A stretch of DNA of 64,000 nt from a virus. Below the pieces are notes generated by a model. The model saw nothing but the letters and a program-made list of their open reading frames with translations. It was not told the DNA's origin and made no database searches. The translations under genes and the position numbers were made by a program. Positions 37,298 through 44,836 of the stretch are shown in pieces. Numbering within the stretch: the first letter of the stretch is position 1; each line of letters starts with the position of its first letter. Location: the IMG/VR virus record IMGVR_UViG_3300036945_000458, positions 1 to 64,000 of that record. One strand, written 5' to 3'.

Positions 37298-38314
37298 ATG
37301 AAAGATTTGAAATTTATCTGCGCACAACCAGATGACACTTACTACACATGGCAAGTACACCTTTGGTTAGAAAGCTTAAGAGAAATAGGACATTCAGATA
37401 AAGCCATCGTGCTTATTTTTATTCCTAGTTATAGAGAACAAAATAAGAAGTGGGACCAAATTATAAGTCTATATCCAGAAGCTGAATTCAACTTCTACAA
37501 AGATGTAGATAACGTAAGTCAATTATTAGGAATATACATTCCTGTTCTTCGTCCTTACGTTCTTTGGAAATACTTTAAAGAGCATCCTGAAATGAGCGAT
37601 AAAGCAGTCTTTTATTGTGATTCTGATATTCTCTTTACACAGGAATTCAGTCTTGATAAGTTCTTAGAGGATGATGTGTGTTATCTTTCAGATACAAACA
37701 GTTACATTAGTGCTAAGTATTTTGACAGTAAGATTAATCAGGTGTTACCTGAGAAACTAGAAGAATACAAAACAAGAGATATTCTTGGTGAGATAGCAAG
37801 TGTTATTGGTATATCAAGAGAAATTGCAGAAGCAAACAATGATCATTCAGGAGGAGCACAATACTTCTTAAAGAATGTAGATGCTAACTTCTGGAGTAAA
37901 GTGATGAATGATTGTATTCTCATAAGAACCTATTTACAAAAAGTGAATAGAGAATTCTTTAAAGATGAGAATGCAGGGTATCAAAGTTGGTGCGCAGATA
38001 TGTGGGCTGTTCTTTGGAACCTATGGTTGAGAAACCAAGAAACTAAAGTGGTTGAGGAACTTGCATTTGCATGGAGCCCAGACCCAATTAAAAAACTAGA
38101 GACACATACAATCCTACATAATGCAGGAATCATTGGAACATCACAAGATGGTTATGCATGTTTCTATAAAGGGAAATATCATACAGGACAAGATCCTATG
38201 TTAGATCCACATTTAGATGTAGTGTTGAATGATGAGAAATCAAAAACAAGATGCACATGGTATTATGCCAGTAAATTGAATTTATTAAAACATAAATATA
38301 AACTTAAATACTAA
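37298..38314 (+). CDS. Glycosyltransferase-like protein (GT-A fold)
   Basis: A 338-residue protein. A DxD-type metal/nucleotide-sugar site is visible (VFYCDSDILF, DSD at 108-110) after a Rossmann-like N-terminal half, and a later segment (NNDHSGGAQYF, near 188-198) fits the acceptor side. It probably transfers a sugar, either to virion adhesins encoded on each side or to a host surface glycan. It stands alone, with a 52 bp gap upstream and 5 bp downstream. The substrate is unknown. Confidence 0.65.
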   Translation: MKDLKFICAQPDDTYYTWQVHLWLESLREIGHSDKAIVLIFIPSYREQNKKWDQIISLYPEAEFNFYKDVDNVSQLLGIYIPVLRPYVLWKYFKEHPEMSDKAVFYCDSDILFTQEFSLDKFLEDDVCYLSDTNSYISAKYFDSKINQVLPEKLEEYKTRDILGEIASVIGISREIAEANNDHSGGAQYFLKNVDANFWSKVMNDCILIRTYLQKVNREFFKDENAGYQSWCADMWAVLWNLWLRNQETKVVEELAFAWSPDPIKKLETHTILHNAGIIGTSQDGYACFYKGKYHTGQDPMLDPHLDVVLNDEKSKTRCTWYYASKLNLLKHKYKLKY

Positions 38315-38319
38315 AAATT

Positions 38320-38526
38320 ATGACACCAAACAAACGTGACTTAAAAGCGTATGCTCGCTTTGATGGAACTGGACGTATCGTCCCAGGAAGCTTAGTGCTT
38401 AGACGTAATGAGCCTAAAGTAGGAAATTGGCAGGAAATTCAAGCATATGAATGCTGTAATCCAACTACCACAACAACAACAACTGTAGCTCCTACAACGA
38501 CTACAACAACAACTGCACTAGTATAA
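38320..38526 (+). CDS. Small protein with poly-threonine tail (copy 1)
   Basis: A 68-residue protein. The first 47 residues form a compact domain (LKAYARFDGTGRIVPGS, then KVGNWQEI.AYECCNP), followed by seven threonines, VAP, seven threonines and ALV. It is a tandem paralogue of the next gene and shares the Cys-Cys-then-Thr-run design with the LRR adhesin. Possibly a small virion or fibre-linked protein; the function is unknown. Confidence 0.65.
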   Translation: MTPNKRDLKAYARFDGTGRIVPGSLVLRRNEPKVGNWQEIQAYECCNPTTTTTTTVAPTTTTTTTALV

Positions 38527-38702
38527 TGGCAACAAACAATAGACCTCTGAAAGCATATGTAAGATTTGATGGATCTGGCAGAGTTGTTGCTGGAAGCTTA
38601 ATTCTTAGAAAGCAAAAGCCTAAAGTGGGTAAATGGCAGGAGATTCCTGCTTATGAGTGTTGTAACCCAACAACTACTACTACAACCACTGCTCCAGTAT
38701 AA
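38526..38702 (+). CDS. Small protein with poly-threonine tail (copy 2)
   Basis: A 58-residue paralogue of the gene before it: LKAYVRFDGSGRVVAGS, KVGKWQEIPAYECCNP, then seven threonines and APV. Its ATG overlaps the stop of copy 1 (TAATG), and its own stop overlaps the next ATG in the same way. The second Thr block of copy 1 is missing here, which fits repeat-length change after duplication. Confidence 0.65.
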   Translation: MATNNRPLKAYVRFDGSGRVVAGSLILRKQKPKVGKWQEIPAYECCNPTTTTTTTAPV

Positions 38703-38926
38703 TGAAACTTCCATTAATTCCTTTAGATAAGGCAAACCATATTATATATGGACTTGTAATATACATCATAGCCAATTTGTTTGTTGAAAACATCTTGGCT
38801 TTTGGTGCAGTTGTATTATTTGGTGCAGGAAAAGAGTTGTACGATTACAAAAGTTATGGTAAATTTGATGTGTTAGATTTACTAGCAACTGTTTCTGCAG
38901 CATTACTATTAACAATTTTATATTAA
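38702..38926 (+). CDS. Small two-helix membrane protein
   Basis: A 74-residue protein with hydrophobic segments near 12-40 and 55-74 around a charged loop (GKELYDYKSYGKFD). The pattern DKANHIIYG...GAGKELYDY is typical of small phage inner-membrane proteins of unknown function. It overlaps the poly-Thr gene by TAATG. Confidence 0.6.
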   Translation: MKLPLIPLDKANHIIYGLVIYIIANLFVENILAFGAVVLFGAGKELYDYKSYGKFDVLDLLATVSAALLLTILY

Positions 38927-38936
38927 AACAAACACA

Positions 38937-39350
38937 ATGGCATTAAAATCTTTATTTCCTGAAGACATGATGAAATCATCAGGAGCAGAAATGACACTAG
39001 AAAGTGTAGCTGCAAAACTTACATATTTCCATGAGCAATTACATTTGTTGCACTGGCAAACTACAAGTTATGCAGAGCATCAAGCTCTTGGATCATTGTA
39101 CGATTATGTACATGATTTCAAAGATGGTGTAGTTGAGAAACTCATGGGCTATATGGGAAAAAGACCTTCTGTATATAAGATTGATCCTCTTACAAATTGT
39201 ACAGCTATGTCTTGTGTAGAATCTCTTTGCAACTTTGCATCAGAATTAAAAATGTATGGAGAGAGAAACTCATTCCACGACATTTGCAATCTAGCAGATT
39301 CTCTATCAGGAGAAGCAGCAAAAACTAAATTCCTACTAACATTGTCATAA
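38937..39350 (+). CDS. Dps/ferritin-like four-helix protein
   Basis: A 137-residue, mainly helical protein. The segment YFHEQLHLLHWQTTSYAEHQALGSLYD resembles the first ferroxidase helix of Dps-like proteins and matches a family of phage proteins (DUF5856-like). Canonical Dps proteins store iron and shield DNA. Whether all metal ligands are kept cannot be decided here. Its place among fibre genes is odd for a DNA-protection protein and suggests a structural use. Confidence 0.5.
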   Translation: MALKSLFPEDMMKSSGAEMTLESVAAKLTYFHEQLHLLHWQTTSYAEHQALGSLYDYVHDFKDGVVEKLMGYMGKRPSVYKIDPLTNCTAMSCVESLCNFASELKMYGERNSFHDICNLADSLSGEAAKTKFLLTLS

Positions 39351-39641
39351 ATGCAAGTGAACAAAAAATTCTTCCCAAAGGTGATGCAAGACAACGACAC
39401 GTTGTACCTTGCTCATCTCGAGGGAATAATTAATTCTGTAGATGAGCTATCAAGTCTCGAAATAACAAAGAACACAAACTCTTACAGGTTTCGATTAGCT
39501 CCAAGTCTCCCAAAGTATATTCCTATGCTTTTAGAGGAGATATTAAAATTCCATAACATGTTTAGAATAAAGCTTGATCTTTCTAAATCAATAAAAAGTT
39601 CTGGAACAATAGTATTTGAAATAACATTAAACGAAGAATAA
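39351..39641 (+). CDS. Protein of unknown function
   Basis: A 96-residue mixed alpha/beta protein. It starts directly after the Dps-like stop and ends 1 bp before the collagen-like gene. No motif was recognised. Position suggests a fibre-assembly role. Confidence 0.55.
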   Translation: MQVNKKFFPKVMQDNDTLYLAHLEGIINSVDELSSLEITKNTNSYRFRLAPSLPKYIPMLLEEILKFHNMFRIKLDLSKSIKSSGTIVFEITLNEE

Positions 39642-39642
39642 A

Positions 39643-40605
39643 ATGGCAACATTCATTAAAGCAGGTTTCTGGGAACAACTTTGTGTTCCATGTAAGGGAT
39701 ACAAAGGCTGGCTAAACCTTGATGAACTCATTAAGAAGTTAGCTAGTACAGTGGTTGGCCCACAAGGTCCTCAAGGAATCCAAGGAGTTCAAGGCCCACA
39801 GGGTGTTGAAGGTCCACAAGGAATTCAGGGAGAAACAGGTGCTGCTTTAACAGTGTTAGGTTCTTATCCTGACCTTCCTTCATTTTTAGCTGGTGCTGGT
39901 GGATCTCCTGGTACTCCAGGTACAGCATGGATTATAGAATCAGATGGTTCTTTATATGTATGGAACACAGCTACTACTGCTTGGGAAGATGTTGGTGACC
40001 TTCAGGGTCCACAAGGTATACAAGGAATACAGGGGCCTCAAGGAGAACAAGGTATTCAGGGGATACAAGGTATCCAAGGACCTGCTGCTCCTTCTACTAG
40101 TTTGTTTGCTCAAACAGCAAACTCAACTCCTGTAACAGGAACTATTGTAGAAACAACATTAATAGGTGCAGGTGTAGGAACTTTATCTGTTCCTGCTAAT
40201 GGATTTCAAGTGGGAGATAGCTTTAGAGCTGTCTTTGGTGGTGTTATGAATGCTGCAAATAATCAAACTATTAGAATTAAATTAAAAGCAGGAGCTGTTA
40301 TTCTTCTAGATAGTGGTGCACAAGATCTTGGAAGTGCTGTTATAGATGATGTATGGAGTCTAAATGTTGATTTTACAATTAGACAAGTTGGAGCTGCTAC
40401 TGTAGCTTCTATTGTATCATTAGGGTCTTTTCATTACACAAAAACTAATAATGCTTCTGTTCAAGGATTTGGTTTTAATGTTTTAAACAATACAACATTT
40501 AACACAACAATTAGTAACACATTAAATGTAACTGTACAATGGGGAAGTACTAATGCTGGTAATTCTATATACAGTGATATTTTCATATTAAACAAAACGT
40601 ACTAA
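39643..40605 (+). CDS. Collagen-like tail fibre protein
   Basis: A 320-residue protein. It has two blocks of nine Gly-X-Y triplets each (GPQGPQGIQG... near residues 39-66 and 122-149), separated by a small domain (GSYPDLPSFL, then GSLYVWNTATTAWEDVGDLQ). The C-terminal 160 residues are beta-rich and probably trimerise. Collagen-like stalks are common in phage fibres. The N-terminus (GFWEQLCVPCKGYKGWLNLDELI) is probably the virion attachment site. Confidence 0.8.
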   Translation: MATFIKAGFWEQLCVPCKGYKGWLNLDELIKKLASTVVGPQGPQGIQGVQGPQGVEGPQGIQGETGAALTVLGSYPDLPSFLAGAGGSPGTPGTAWIIESDGSLYVWNTATTAWEDVGDLQGPQGIQGIQGPQGEQGIQGIQGIQGPAAPSTSLFAQTANSTPVTGTIVETTLIGAGVGTLSVPANGFQVGDSFRAVFGGVMNAANNQTIRIKLKAGAVILLDSGAQDLGSAVIDDVWSLNVDFTIRQVGAATVASIVSLGSFHYTKTNNASVQGFGFNVLNNTTFNTTISNTLNVTVQWGSTNAGNSIYSDIFILNKTY

Positions 40606-40610
40606 ATAAA

Positions 40611-40642
40611 TTTGTACAAGTAAAAATACTTGTATACATTTA
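40611..40642 (+). promoter_or_regulatory. Promoter-like site with palindrome in its spacer
   Basis: TTTG at 40611-40614, then 20 bases, then TACATTTA at 40635-40642, close to the TAnnTTTG consensus. The spacer holds an 8 bp inverted repeat, TACAAGTA (40615-40622) and TACTTGTA (40627-40634), around AAAA. This could be an operator, or a weak terminator of the fibre gene. Confidence 0.4.
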
Positions 40643-40668
40643 CTGATCATTTTAAAAACCAACACATT

Positions 40669-40914
40669 ATGGCACAGTACGATCCAAACAAGAGATACTC
40701 TTGGGGACCTGAAGACAAATTTGAACTAAATGGAGCTCAATTTGGTCTAATTTTAAACACATTGCGAAGCATTCTGAACACAGAAGAAGCTGCAAAAATT
40801 ATTTTAGCACAACAAGCTAACGCTGCAATTGAAGCTGTAATGGCTATTGCTGTTGAAGCTGACATTGTGAAGGAAGCTCCTACTGTTGAAGCTCCTCCAA
40901 TGGAGAAGTTGTAA
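40669..40914 (+). CDS. Small acidic protein of unknown function
   Basis: An 81-residue protein. The ATG at 40669 (MAQYDPNKRYSW) is preferred over an upstream start inside the promoter-like region. The N-terminus is polar (WGPEDKFELNGAQFG), followed by an alanine-rich helix and a short acidic/proline tail. It is first in the run leading to the basic-protein cluster. No family was recognised with confidence. Confidence 0.55.
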   Translation: MAQYDPNKRYSWGPEDKFELNGAQFGLILNTLRSILNTEEAAKIILAQQANAAIEAVMAIAVEADIVKEAPTVEAPPMEKL

Positions 40915-40972
40915 AACACAATGTGTGGTTGGGTGATTAAGAACCACATATAGATAATCAAAGCACTTCTCT

Positions 40973-41176
40973 ATGAGAATATATGAACCTAAGAATAGAA
41001 TAGATGTTATAACACCCAAGGGAGAGGGATCGATCATGTTTATTACTGATTATGGATATGAAACAGACACCATCTATACAATTATAATTAATTCAACTGG
41101 GGAACTATGGCAGTATACCCATCGTGATATAATCGTTAAACCCAATATAACATTTAAACGCTATGGCAAAAATTAA
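40973..41176 (+). CDS. Small protein of unknown function
   Basis: A 67-residue beta-rich protein (VITPKGEGSIMFITDYGYETD...TGELWQYTHRDI), resembling a small SH3-like barrel. Its last 14 bases overlap the next gene. The function is unknown. Confidence 0.55.
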   Translation: MRIYEPKNRIDVITPKGEGSIMFITDYGYETDTIYTIIINSTGELWQYTHRDIIVKPNITFKRYGKN

Positions 41177-41321
41177 AAAATCTTCAGTAAAAAATATTTC
41201 TGCTGGACCTTCTAAAAAAACTCCTATTGCCCCTAAAGTAGATCCTAAAGGTGCTTACACAAAAGTACAAGAACGTACACTTGGAAAAATGAAGTCAGGT
41301 GGTAAAATGAAAAAGAAGTAA
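41163..41321 (+). CDS. Small lysine-rich protein (basic cluster 1)
   Basis: A 52-residue protein, about one third lysine or arginine, ending KMKSGGKMKKK. The ATG lies inside the previous gene. It is one of six adjacent basic genes. The composition suggests DNA or RNA binding in the virion; this is unproven. Confidence 0.55.
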   Translation: MAKIKKSSVKNISAGPSKKTPIAPKVDPKGAYTKVQERTLGKMKSGGKMKKK

Positions 41322-41323
41322 TC

Positions 41324-41485
41324 ATGGCTAAGGATGGCAAATGGATGCAAAAAGCTACTGCTTCTATTAAACGTAGAGGGACAAAAGGTAAATGTACACC
41401 AATCACTAAACCTGGTTGTACAGGCAAAGCCAAAACTCTGGCTAAAACATTTAAGAAAATTGCTAAATCTAATAAGAAGAAATAA
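41324..41485 (+). CDS. Small basic protein of the KCTPITKPGC family (basic cluster 2)
   Basis: A 53-residue protein with the pattern WMQKA..SIKRRGTKGKCTPITKPGCTGKAKTLAKTFKKIAK, a small family (DUF5872-like) widespread in Bacteroidota phages. The two cysteines in KCTPITKPGC are conserved and could bind metal or form a bridge. Its stop overlaps the next ATG (TAATG). Confidence 0.65.
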   Translation: MAKDGKWMQKATASIKRRGTKGKCTPITKPGCTGKAKTLAKTFKKIAKSNKKK

Positions 41486-42033
41486 TGGCTAAGATAACCA
41501 AAGTTCCAAATGGTCCCCTCATCAAGAAAGATGGTACTTCCTTGAGAAGAGGTGGTGTTGTTAAAAAGGCACAGAATGGTGATTCAACTAGTGCTGCTAC
41601 AATGACTCCTTATATGATTAAAAGAGCAGCTCAACAAAAAGTGAAAGATGCTAATATAAGAAAAAGAGATTCTGTTCTTCAGAGAAATGCAAATGTTGCA
41701 GGAATATCTAGAGAAGAATTAAGAAAGCAACAAGCAAAGAACGATAAGAAACCTGACGCTCAGTCTTATGAATGCAATGGTCCTAATTTTTCATCTACTA
41801 GTTGTCCTATAAGTAAAGCTGCTGCTAAACAAGAAAAAAGAGATTGGAAAAAAAGAAAGAATGGTGGTCCTGTTAAGAAAGCTAAGTCTGGTGCAATGAT
41901 AAAACGTGCAGATGGTTCATATTCTAAACGTGGATTGTGGGACAACATCAGAGCTAATAAAGGTTCTGGAAAGAAACCTACAGCTGCTATGTTAAAACAA
42001 GAGAAAAAGATTAAAGCTAAATCTAAGAAATAA
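41485..42033 (+). CDS. Lysine-rich virion-type protein (basic cluster 3)
   Basis: A 182-residue basic protein with no hydrophobic segment. The motif KKAQNG (27-32) follows a GG pair, and a second GGP.KKAKSG lies near 132-140. The middle has repeated Lys/Arg helices. The same AQNG-type motif occurs in the lysin and in the 152-residue protein of this cluster. It overlaps both neighbours by TAATG. Possibly an internal virion protein. Confidence 0.55.
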   Translation: MAKITKVPNGPLIKKDGTSLRRGGVVKKAQNGDSTSAATMTPYMIKRAAQQKVKDANIRKRDSVLQRNANVAGISREELRKQQAKNDKKPDAQSYECNGPNFSSTSCPISKAAAKQEKRDWKKRKNGGPVKKAKSGAMIKRADGSYSKRGLWDNIRANKGSGKKPTAAMLKQEKKIKAKSKK

Positions 42034-42311
42034 TGGCAACTCCTGCATGGCAAAGAAAAGAAGGAAAGAATCCATCAGGTGGATTGAATTCCAAAGGTGT
42101 AGCAAGTTACAGACGTGCTAATCCTGGCAGCAAACTAAAGACTGCTGTAACAACTAAACCCTCTAAACTTAAACCTGGAAGTAAAGCTGCTGGTAGACGT
42201 AAGTCTTTTTGTAGTAGAATGTCAGGTATGAAGAAGAAACTCACATCTGCTAAAACAGCAAAAGACCCTAATTCAAGAATCAATAAATCTCTACGTAAGT
42301 GGAATTGTTAA
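42033..42311 (+). CDS. DUF6321-like small basic protein (basic cluster 4)
   Basis: A 92-residue protein with the conserved pattern AWQRKEGKNPSGGLNSKG near the start, RRKSFCSRM..MKKK in the middle and DPNSRINKSLRKWNC at the end. This is a recognised family in phages and some bacteria (DUF6321) with no assigned function. It is strongly basic and has two conserved cysteines. Confidence 0.75.
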   Translation: MATPAWQRKEGKNPSGGLNSKGVASYRRANPGSKLKTAVTTKPSKLKPGSKAAGRRKSFCSRMSGMKKKLTSAKTAKDPNSRINKSLRKWNC

Positions 42312-42330
42312 ACAATTAAAAACATAAATC

Positions 42331-42789
42331 ATGTCACAACCTAAAAAGAAAGTGGTAAAAAAACCAGTGAAAAAACAATCACATCCTTCAGATGATTATA
42401 AAAATATGATAAATCCTGCTACAGGTAAAAAAGGTGGTGTAGGTGGTGAAGGAACAACTCCTCCATTTGGACCAATCAAAGAAGGAACTAGATATTATGA
42501 TATGGATAAACAAAAGTATTCATATAGAAAGAAAACTGATCCTCCTATTAAAAAACCATCTATGAAAATGGGTGGTAAAATGAAAAAAGCTCAAAATGGT
42601 TTAGGAATGAAATCTGTTAAATCTGGATTTGATAACAATTCTGGAGTAACAAGAGCTGATTTTGTTGCAATAGGCAAAGGTAAAGCTAAGTCTGGTACTA
42701 AGGTAAAAAAAGCAATGATGGGCACTATGGCTAAACCTATGATGAAGTCTGGTGGCTCAATGAAGAAATGCAAATATGGCTGCAAATAA
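42331..42789 (+). CDS. Lysine-rich protein with AQNG motif (basic cluster 5)
   Basis: A 152-residue basic protein. KKAQNG lies at 85-90, after MKMGGKM, and similar MK-GG units recur to the C-terminus (MKSGGSMKKCKYGCK). A proline/glycine middle (GGVGGEGTTPPFG) links the basic blocks. The N-terminal KKKVVKKPVKKQ is very basic. The function is unknown. Confidence 0.55.
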   Translation: MSQPKKKVVKKPVKKQSHPSDDYKNMINPATGKKGGVGGEGTTPPFGPIKEGTRYYDMDKQKYSYRKKTDPPIKKPSMKMGGKMKKAQNGLGMKSVKSGFDNNSGVTRADFVAIGKGKAKSGTKVKKAMMGTMAKPMMKSGGSMKKCKYGCK

Positions 42790-42790
42790 T

Positions 42791-42952
42791 ATGACATCAG
42801 GCAAAGCTAAGAAGTCAGGTGCACCAAGAAAAGCTCCAAAGGTTGGAATTCCTAAGAAGGATAAACCATTCTCAAAAATGAAAAGCATGGATGATAAAGC
42901 TATAAGAAAATCTCCTATGCAACCAATGAAACAAAAGAGACTCTCTAAATAA
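42791..42952 (+). CDS. Small lysine-rich protein (basic cluster 6)
   Basis: A 53-residue basic protein, the last gene of the plus block. An in-frame ATG at 42776 inside the previous gene would add MAANN; I chose 42791, which follows the previous stop. It ends 1 bp before the terminator hairpin. Confidence 0.5.
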   Translation: MTSGKAKKSGAPRKAPKVGIPKKDKPFSKMKSMDDKAIRKSPMQPMKQKRLSK

Positions 42953-42953
42953 T

Positions 42954-42979
42954 AAAAGCCCCAATCAAGGGGCTTTTTT
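42954..42979. terminator. Bidirectional intrinsic terminator between convergent blocks
   Basis: AAAAGCCCC, a short loop and GGGGCTTTTTT form a stem with an A tract on one side and a T tract on the other, so it can stop transcription from both sides. It lies just after the last plus-strand gene and touches the stop codon of the minus-strand methyltransferase gene. Confidence 0.85.
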
Positions 42980-43493
42980 ATTTTTTTATTCCCCAAAAGT
43001 AGAGATCTGTATCTCCTCGTTCAAGAGTTAATGATGATGATTCAAACATTTCCTCTGGAAGAACAGATCTAAAATCTTCTTTAGATATATTTCGATAGTG
43101 CTCTAATGTAAACTTACTATCTTGAGGAGTATGATTATTAGTACCATGTTCTTGTCTATTAGGACCAGCACATGTTAATATAAATAATCCTTTTGGTTTT
43201 GTATTTTTATACATTTGTAAAAGAGCTTCATCCCATTCTTTACAGTGTTCTAACATCTCTGATGATATTACAACATCATATTCATTCTCTCTAGAAAAGT
43301 CAACAATTGATATAACCATGTCAACTCCTGGAGCTTTTCCAAGATCAATACCAAGATAATCACAGTTTTGAAAATGTTTTCTAACTGAACCATTAATATC
43401 TTGACTACCTACTTCTAATACAGATTTTGTATTAAATAAATCAGGAAAAAGTTTTTTTACTTTAATTACAAAGTGATCTATTTCTGGATGCAT
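42978..43493 (-). CDS. Class I SAM-dependent methyltransferase
   Basis: A 171-residue protein with the Rossmann methyltransferase order: VLEVGSQDINGS (motif I, 25-36), LGIDL (48-51 region) and DVVISSEMLEHC with the LEH typical of the methyltransferase_11 group. The substrate is unknown. With the adjoining glycosyltransferase it may modify a surface sugar or a nucleotide-sugar. It is the last gene of its operon, 1 bp from the next. Confidence 0.75.
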   Translation of the reverse strand: MHPEIDHFVIKVKKLFPDLFNTKSVLEVGSQDINGSVRKHFQNCDYLGIDLGKAPGVDMVISIVDFSRENEYDVVISSEMLEHCKEWDEALLQMYKNTKPKGLFILTCAGPNRQEHGTNNHTPQDSKFTLEHYRNISKEDFRSVLPEEMFESSSLTLERGDTDLYFWGIKK

Positions 43494-43494
43494 A

Positions 43495-44241
43495 TTATTT
43501 ATTTATAAATTCAGTTAGCATTTTACTATAATCTTTCTTCCAATTAGGATTTAGATTAACTTCTCCTGTAGGAATCTTACCTTGTATTCTCAAGTTTTCT
43601 ATGTGGAGACTGTGTCTTTGTATTACATTAGGTTTACCAGCCACATCGTGACCTTGTCCACTCATGTGATAACCACGTCCACCCCACATATAGAACCAAC
43701 TAGCATCTTCTTCAGGCATCTCAACAAAGAGTCTTCCTCCATGTTTGTGTAGTCTTTCAATGAATGTCATGTCATATCCTGCATTCTCTATTGGATGTCC
43801 TCCAATAGCTTCCCATGCAGACTTTCTAAAAACAATTCCTGAATTCCCAAGCCAACAAATATCTGTAATCTTTGGTTCATTATAAAGAACACCAGTTTTC
43901 CAGTGCATAATGTTCACATCATCTGTAAAATGTTTGTATACATTATCTACATGATTAGGTAGTGCAACATCATCATCGTCCCATTGACAGATGATTTCTC
44001 CTTTACACAACTTTGTAGCGTAATTCTCTTTATCACCAATTGTACTGAATGTTTCATCAAGATTTACAATTGTGACTTCAGGATGATCAAAGAATAACTT
44101 CTGAAGAGGGTAGTCATTAACTATGATTAGTTCCTTTGGACCTTTGTAGTTTTGATGGAGGAAACTATATAAAGATTCCTCCAACATGTCTACCCTTCCA
44201 TAGGTGATCATCTTACATGATATTAATGGAAGCTCTGTCAT
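43495..44241 (-). CDS. Glycosyltransferase family 2
   Basis: A 248-residue GT-A enzyme. The N-terminus has the family 2 pattern (CKMITYGRVDMLEESLYSF, then IVNDY at 41-44) and the metal site CQWDDDD (85-91). A later segment (GNSGIVFRKSAW) is the usual acceptor-side motif. It probably adds a sugar to a phage or host glycan. Its start overlaps the stop of the GroES-like gene by 1 bp. Confidence 0.85.
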   Translation of the reverse strand: MTELPLISCKMITYGRVDMLEESLYSFLHQNYKGPKELIIVNDYPLQKLFFDHPEVTIVNLDETFSTIGDKENYATKLCKGEIICQWDDDDVALPNHVDNVYKHFTDDVNIMHWKTGVLYNEPKITDICWLGNSGIVFRKSAWEAIGGHPIENAGYDMTFIERLHKHGGRLFVEMPEEDASWFYMWGGRGYHMSGQGHDVAGKPNVIQRHSLHIENLRIQGKIPTGEVNLNPNWKKDYSKMLTEFINK

Positions 44242-44543
44242 TACCAGATATGAATTATATTAAAATAAGGAATCATAGCAACATCAAAATCTTCAAATTC
44301 AAAAGGTATATTAGATGCAGCAGCTAATGCAGAAGGTTCTACTAATACAAAAGATCCTTCTTTTAAATCTGGATCTGTGATACCTGATCCTAAAGCAAAG
44401 ATTTCTAACTTAGGCATTTTTTGAATTAATGCTTTTTCCATAGCTTCTTTAGTATTTTCATCTACAATTACCTTTCCTTCAACTTTTTTAGGAACTTTAA
44501 TATACACTCTTGTTCCTAATAACTTTGTAAATCCTTTTTCCAT
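44241..44543 (-). CDS. GroES-like co-chaperonin, tentative
   Basis: A 100-residue protein. GTRVYIKVP at 10-18, GKVIVDENTKEA, LGSGITDP and EGSFVLVEP fit the order of a GroES-type beta barrel (strand, mobile loop, glycine turn, hydrophobic strand). Phage-encoded co-chaperonins replace host GroES to fold large virion proteins. The match is by pattern only, and a pure structural protein is possible. Confidence 0.4.
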   Translation of the reverse strand: MEKGFTKLLGTRVYIKVPKKVEGKVIVDENTKEAMEKALIQKMPKLEIFALGSGITDPDLKEGSFVLVEPSALAAASNIPFEFEDFDVAMIPYFNIIHIW

Positions 44544-44545
44544 GA

Positions 44546-44821
44546 TTATTCGAATTCAGTTATATTAATAAATCTTTGTGCGTCCTCTGCATTCAATACA
44601 ATTTCTGATTGAACAGTTTCACGAACACTTTTAAATCCTTTCATCTTATTAGTCTTAATGTCGATGTCTGGTTGTTGTGTAACTCTCTCATTGAAATCAT
44701 CTAAGATTACAATAAGATGTCCATCAACATCAGTTAATGTTCTAATTACCTTGTTGATGTTTAAAGAAGCTACATACTCCTTTTCGCCAATTGTGGCTTT
44801 GTAAAAAAATTGGTTTTTCAT
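44546..44821 (-). CDS. Protein of unknown function
   Basis: A 91-residue protein, mainly beta in the first half (FFYKATIGEKEYVASLNINK) and acidic throughout. It lies between PhoH and the GroES-like gene in the same operon. No motif was recognised. Confidence 0.6.
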   Translation of the reverse strand: MKNQFFYKATIGEKEYVASLNINKVIRTLTDVDGHLIVILDDFNERVTQQPDIDIKTNKMKGFKSVRETVQSEIVLNAEDAQRFINITEFE

Positions 44822-44836
44822 ATTTAATTAATTTAA

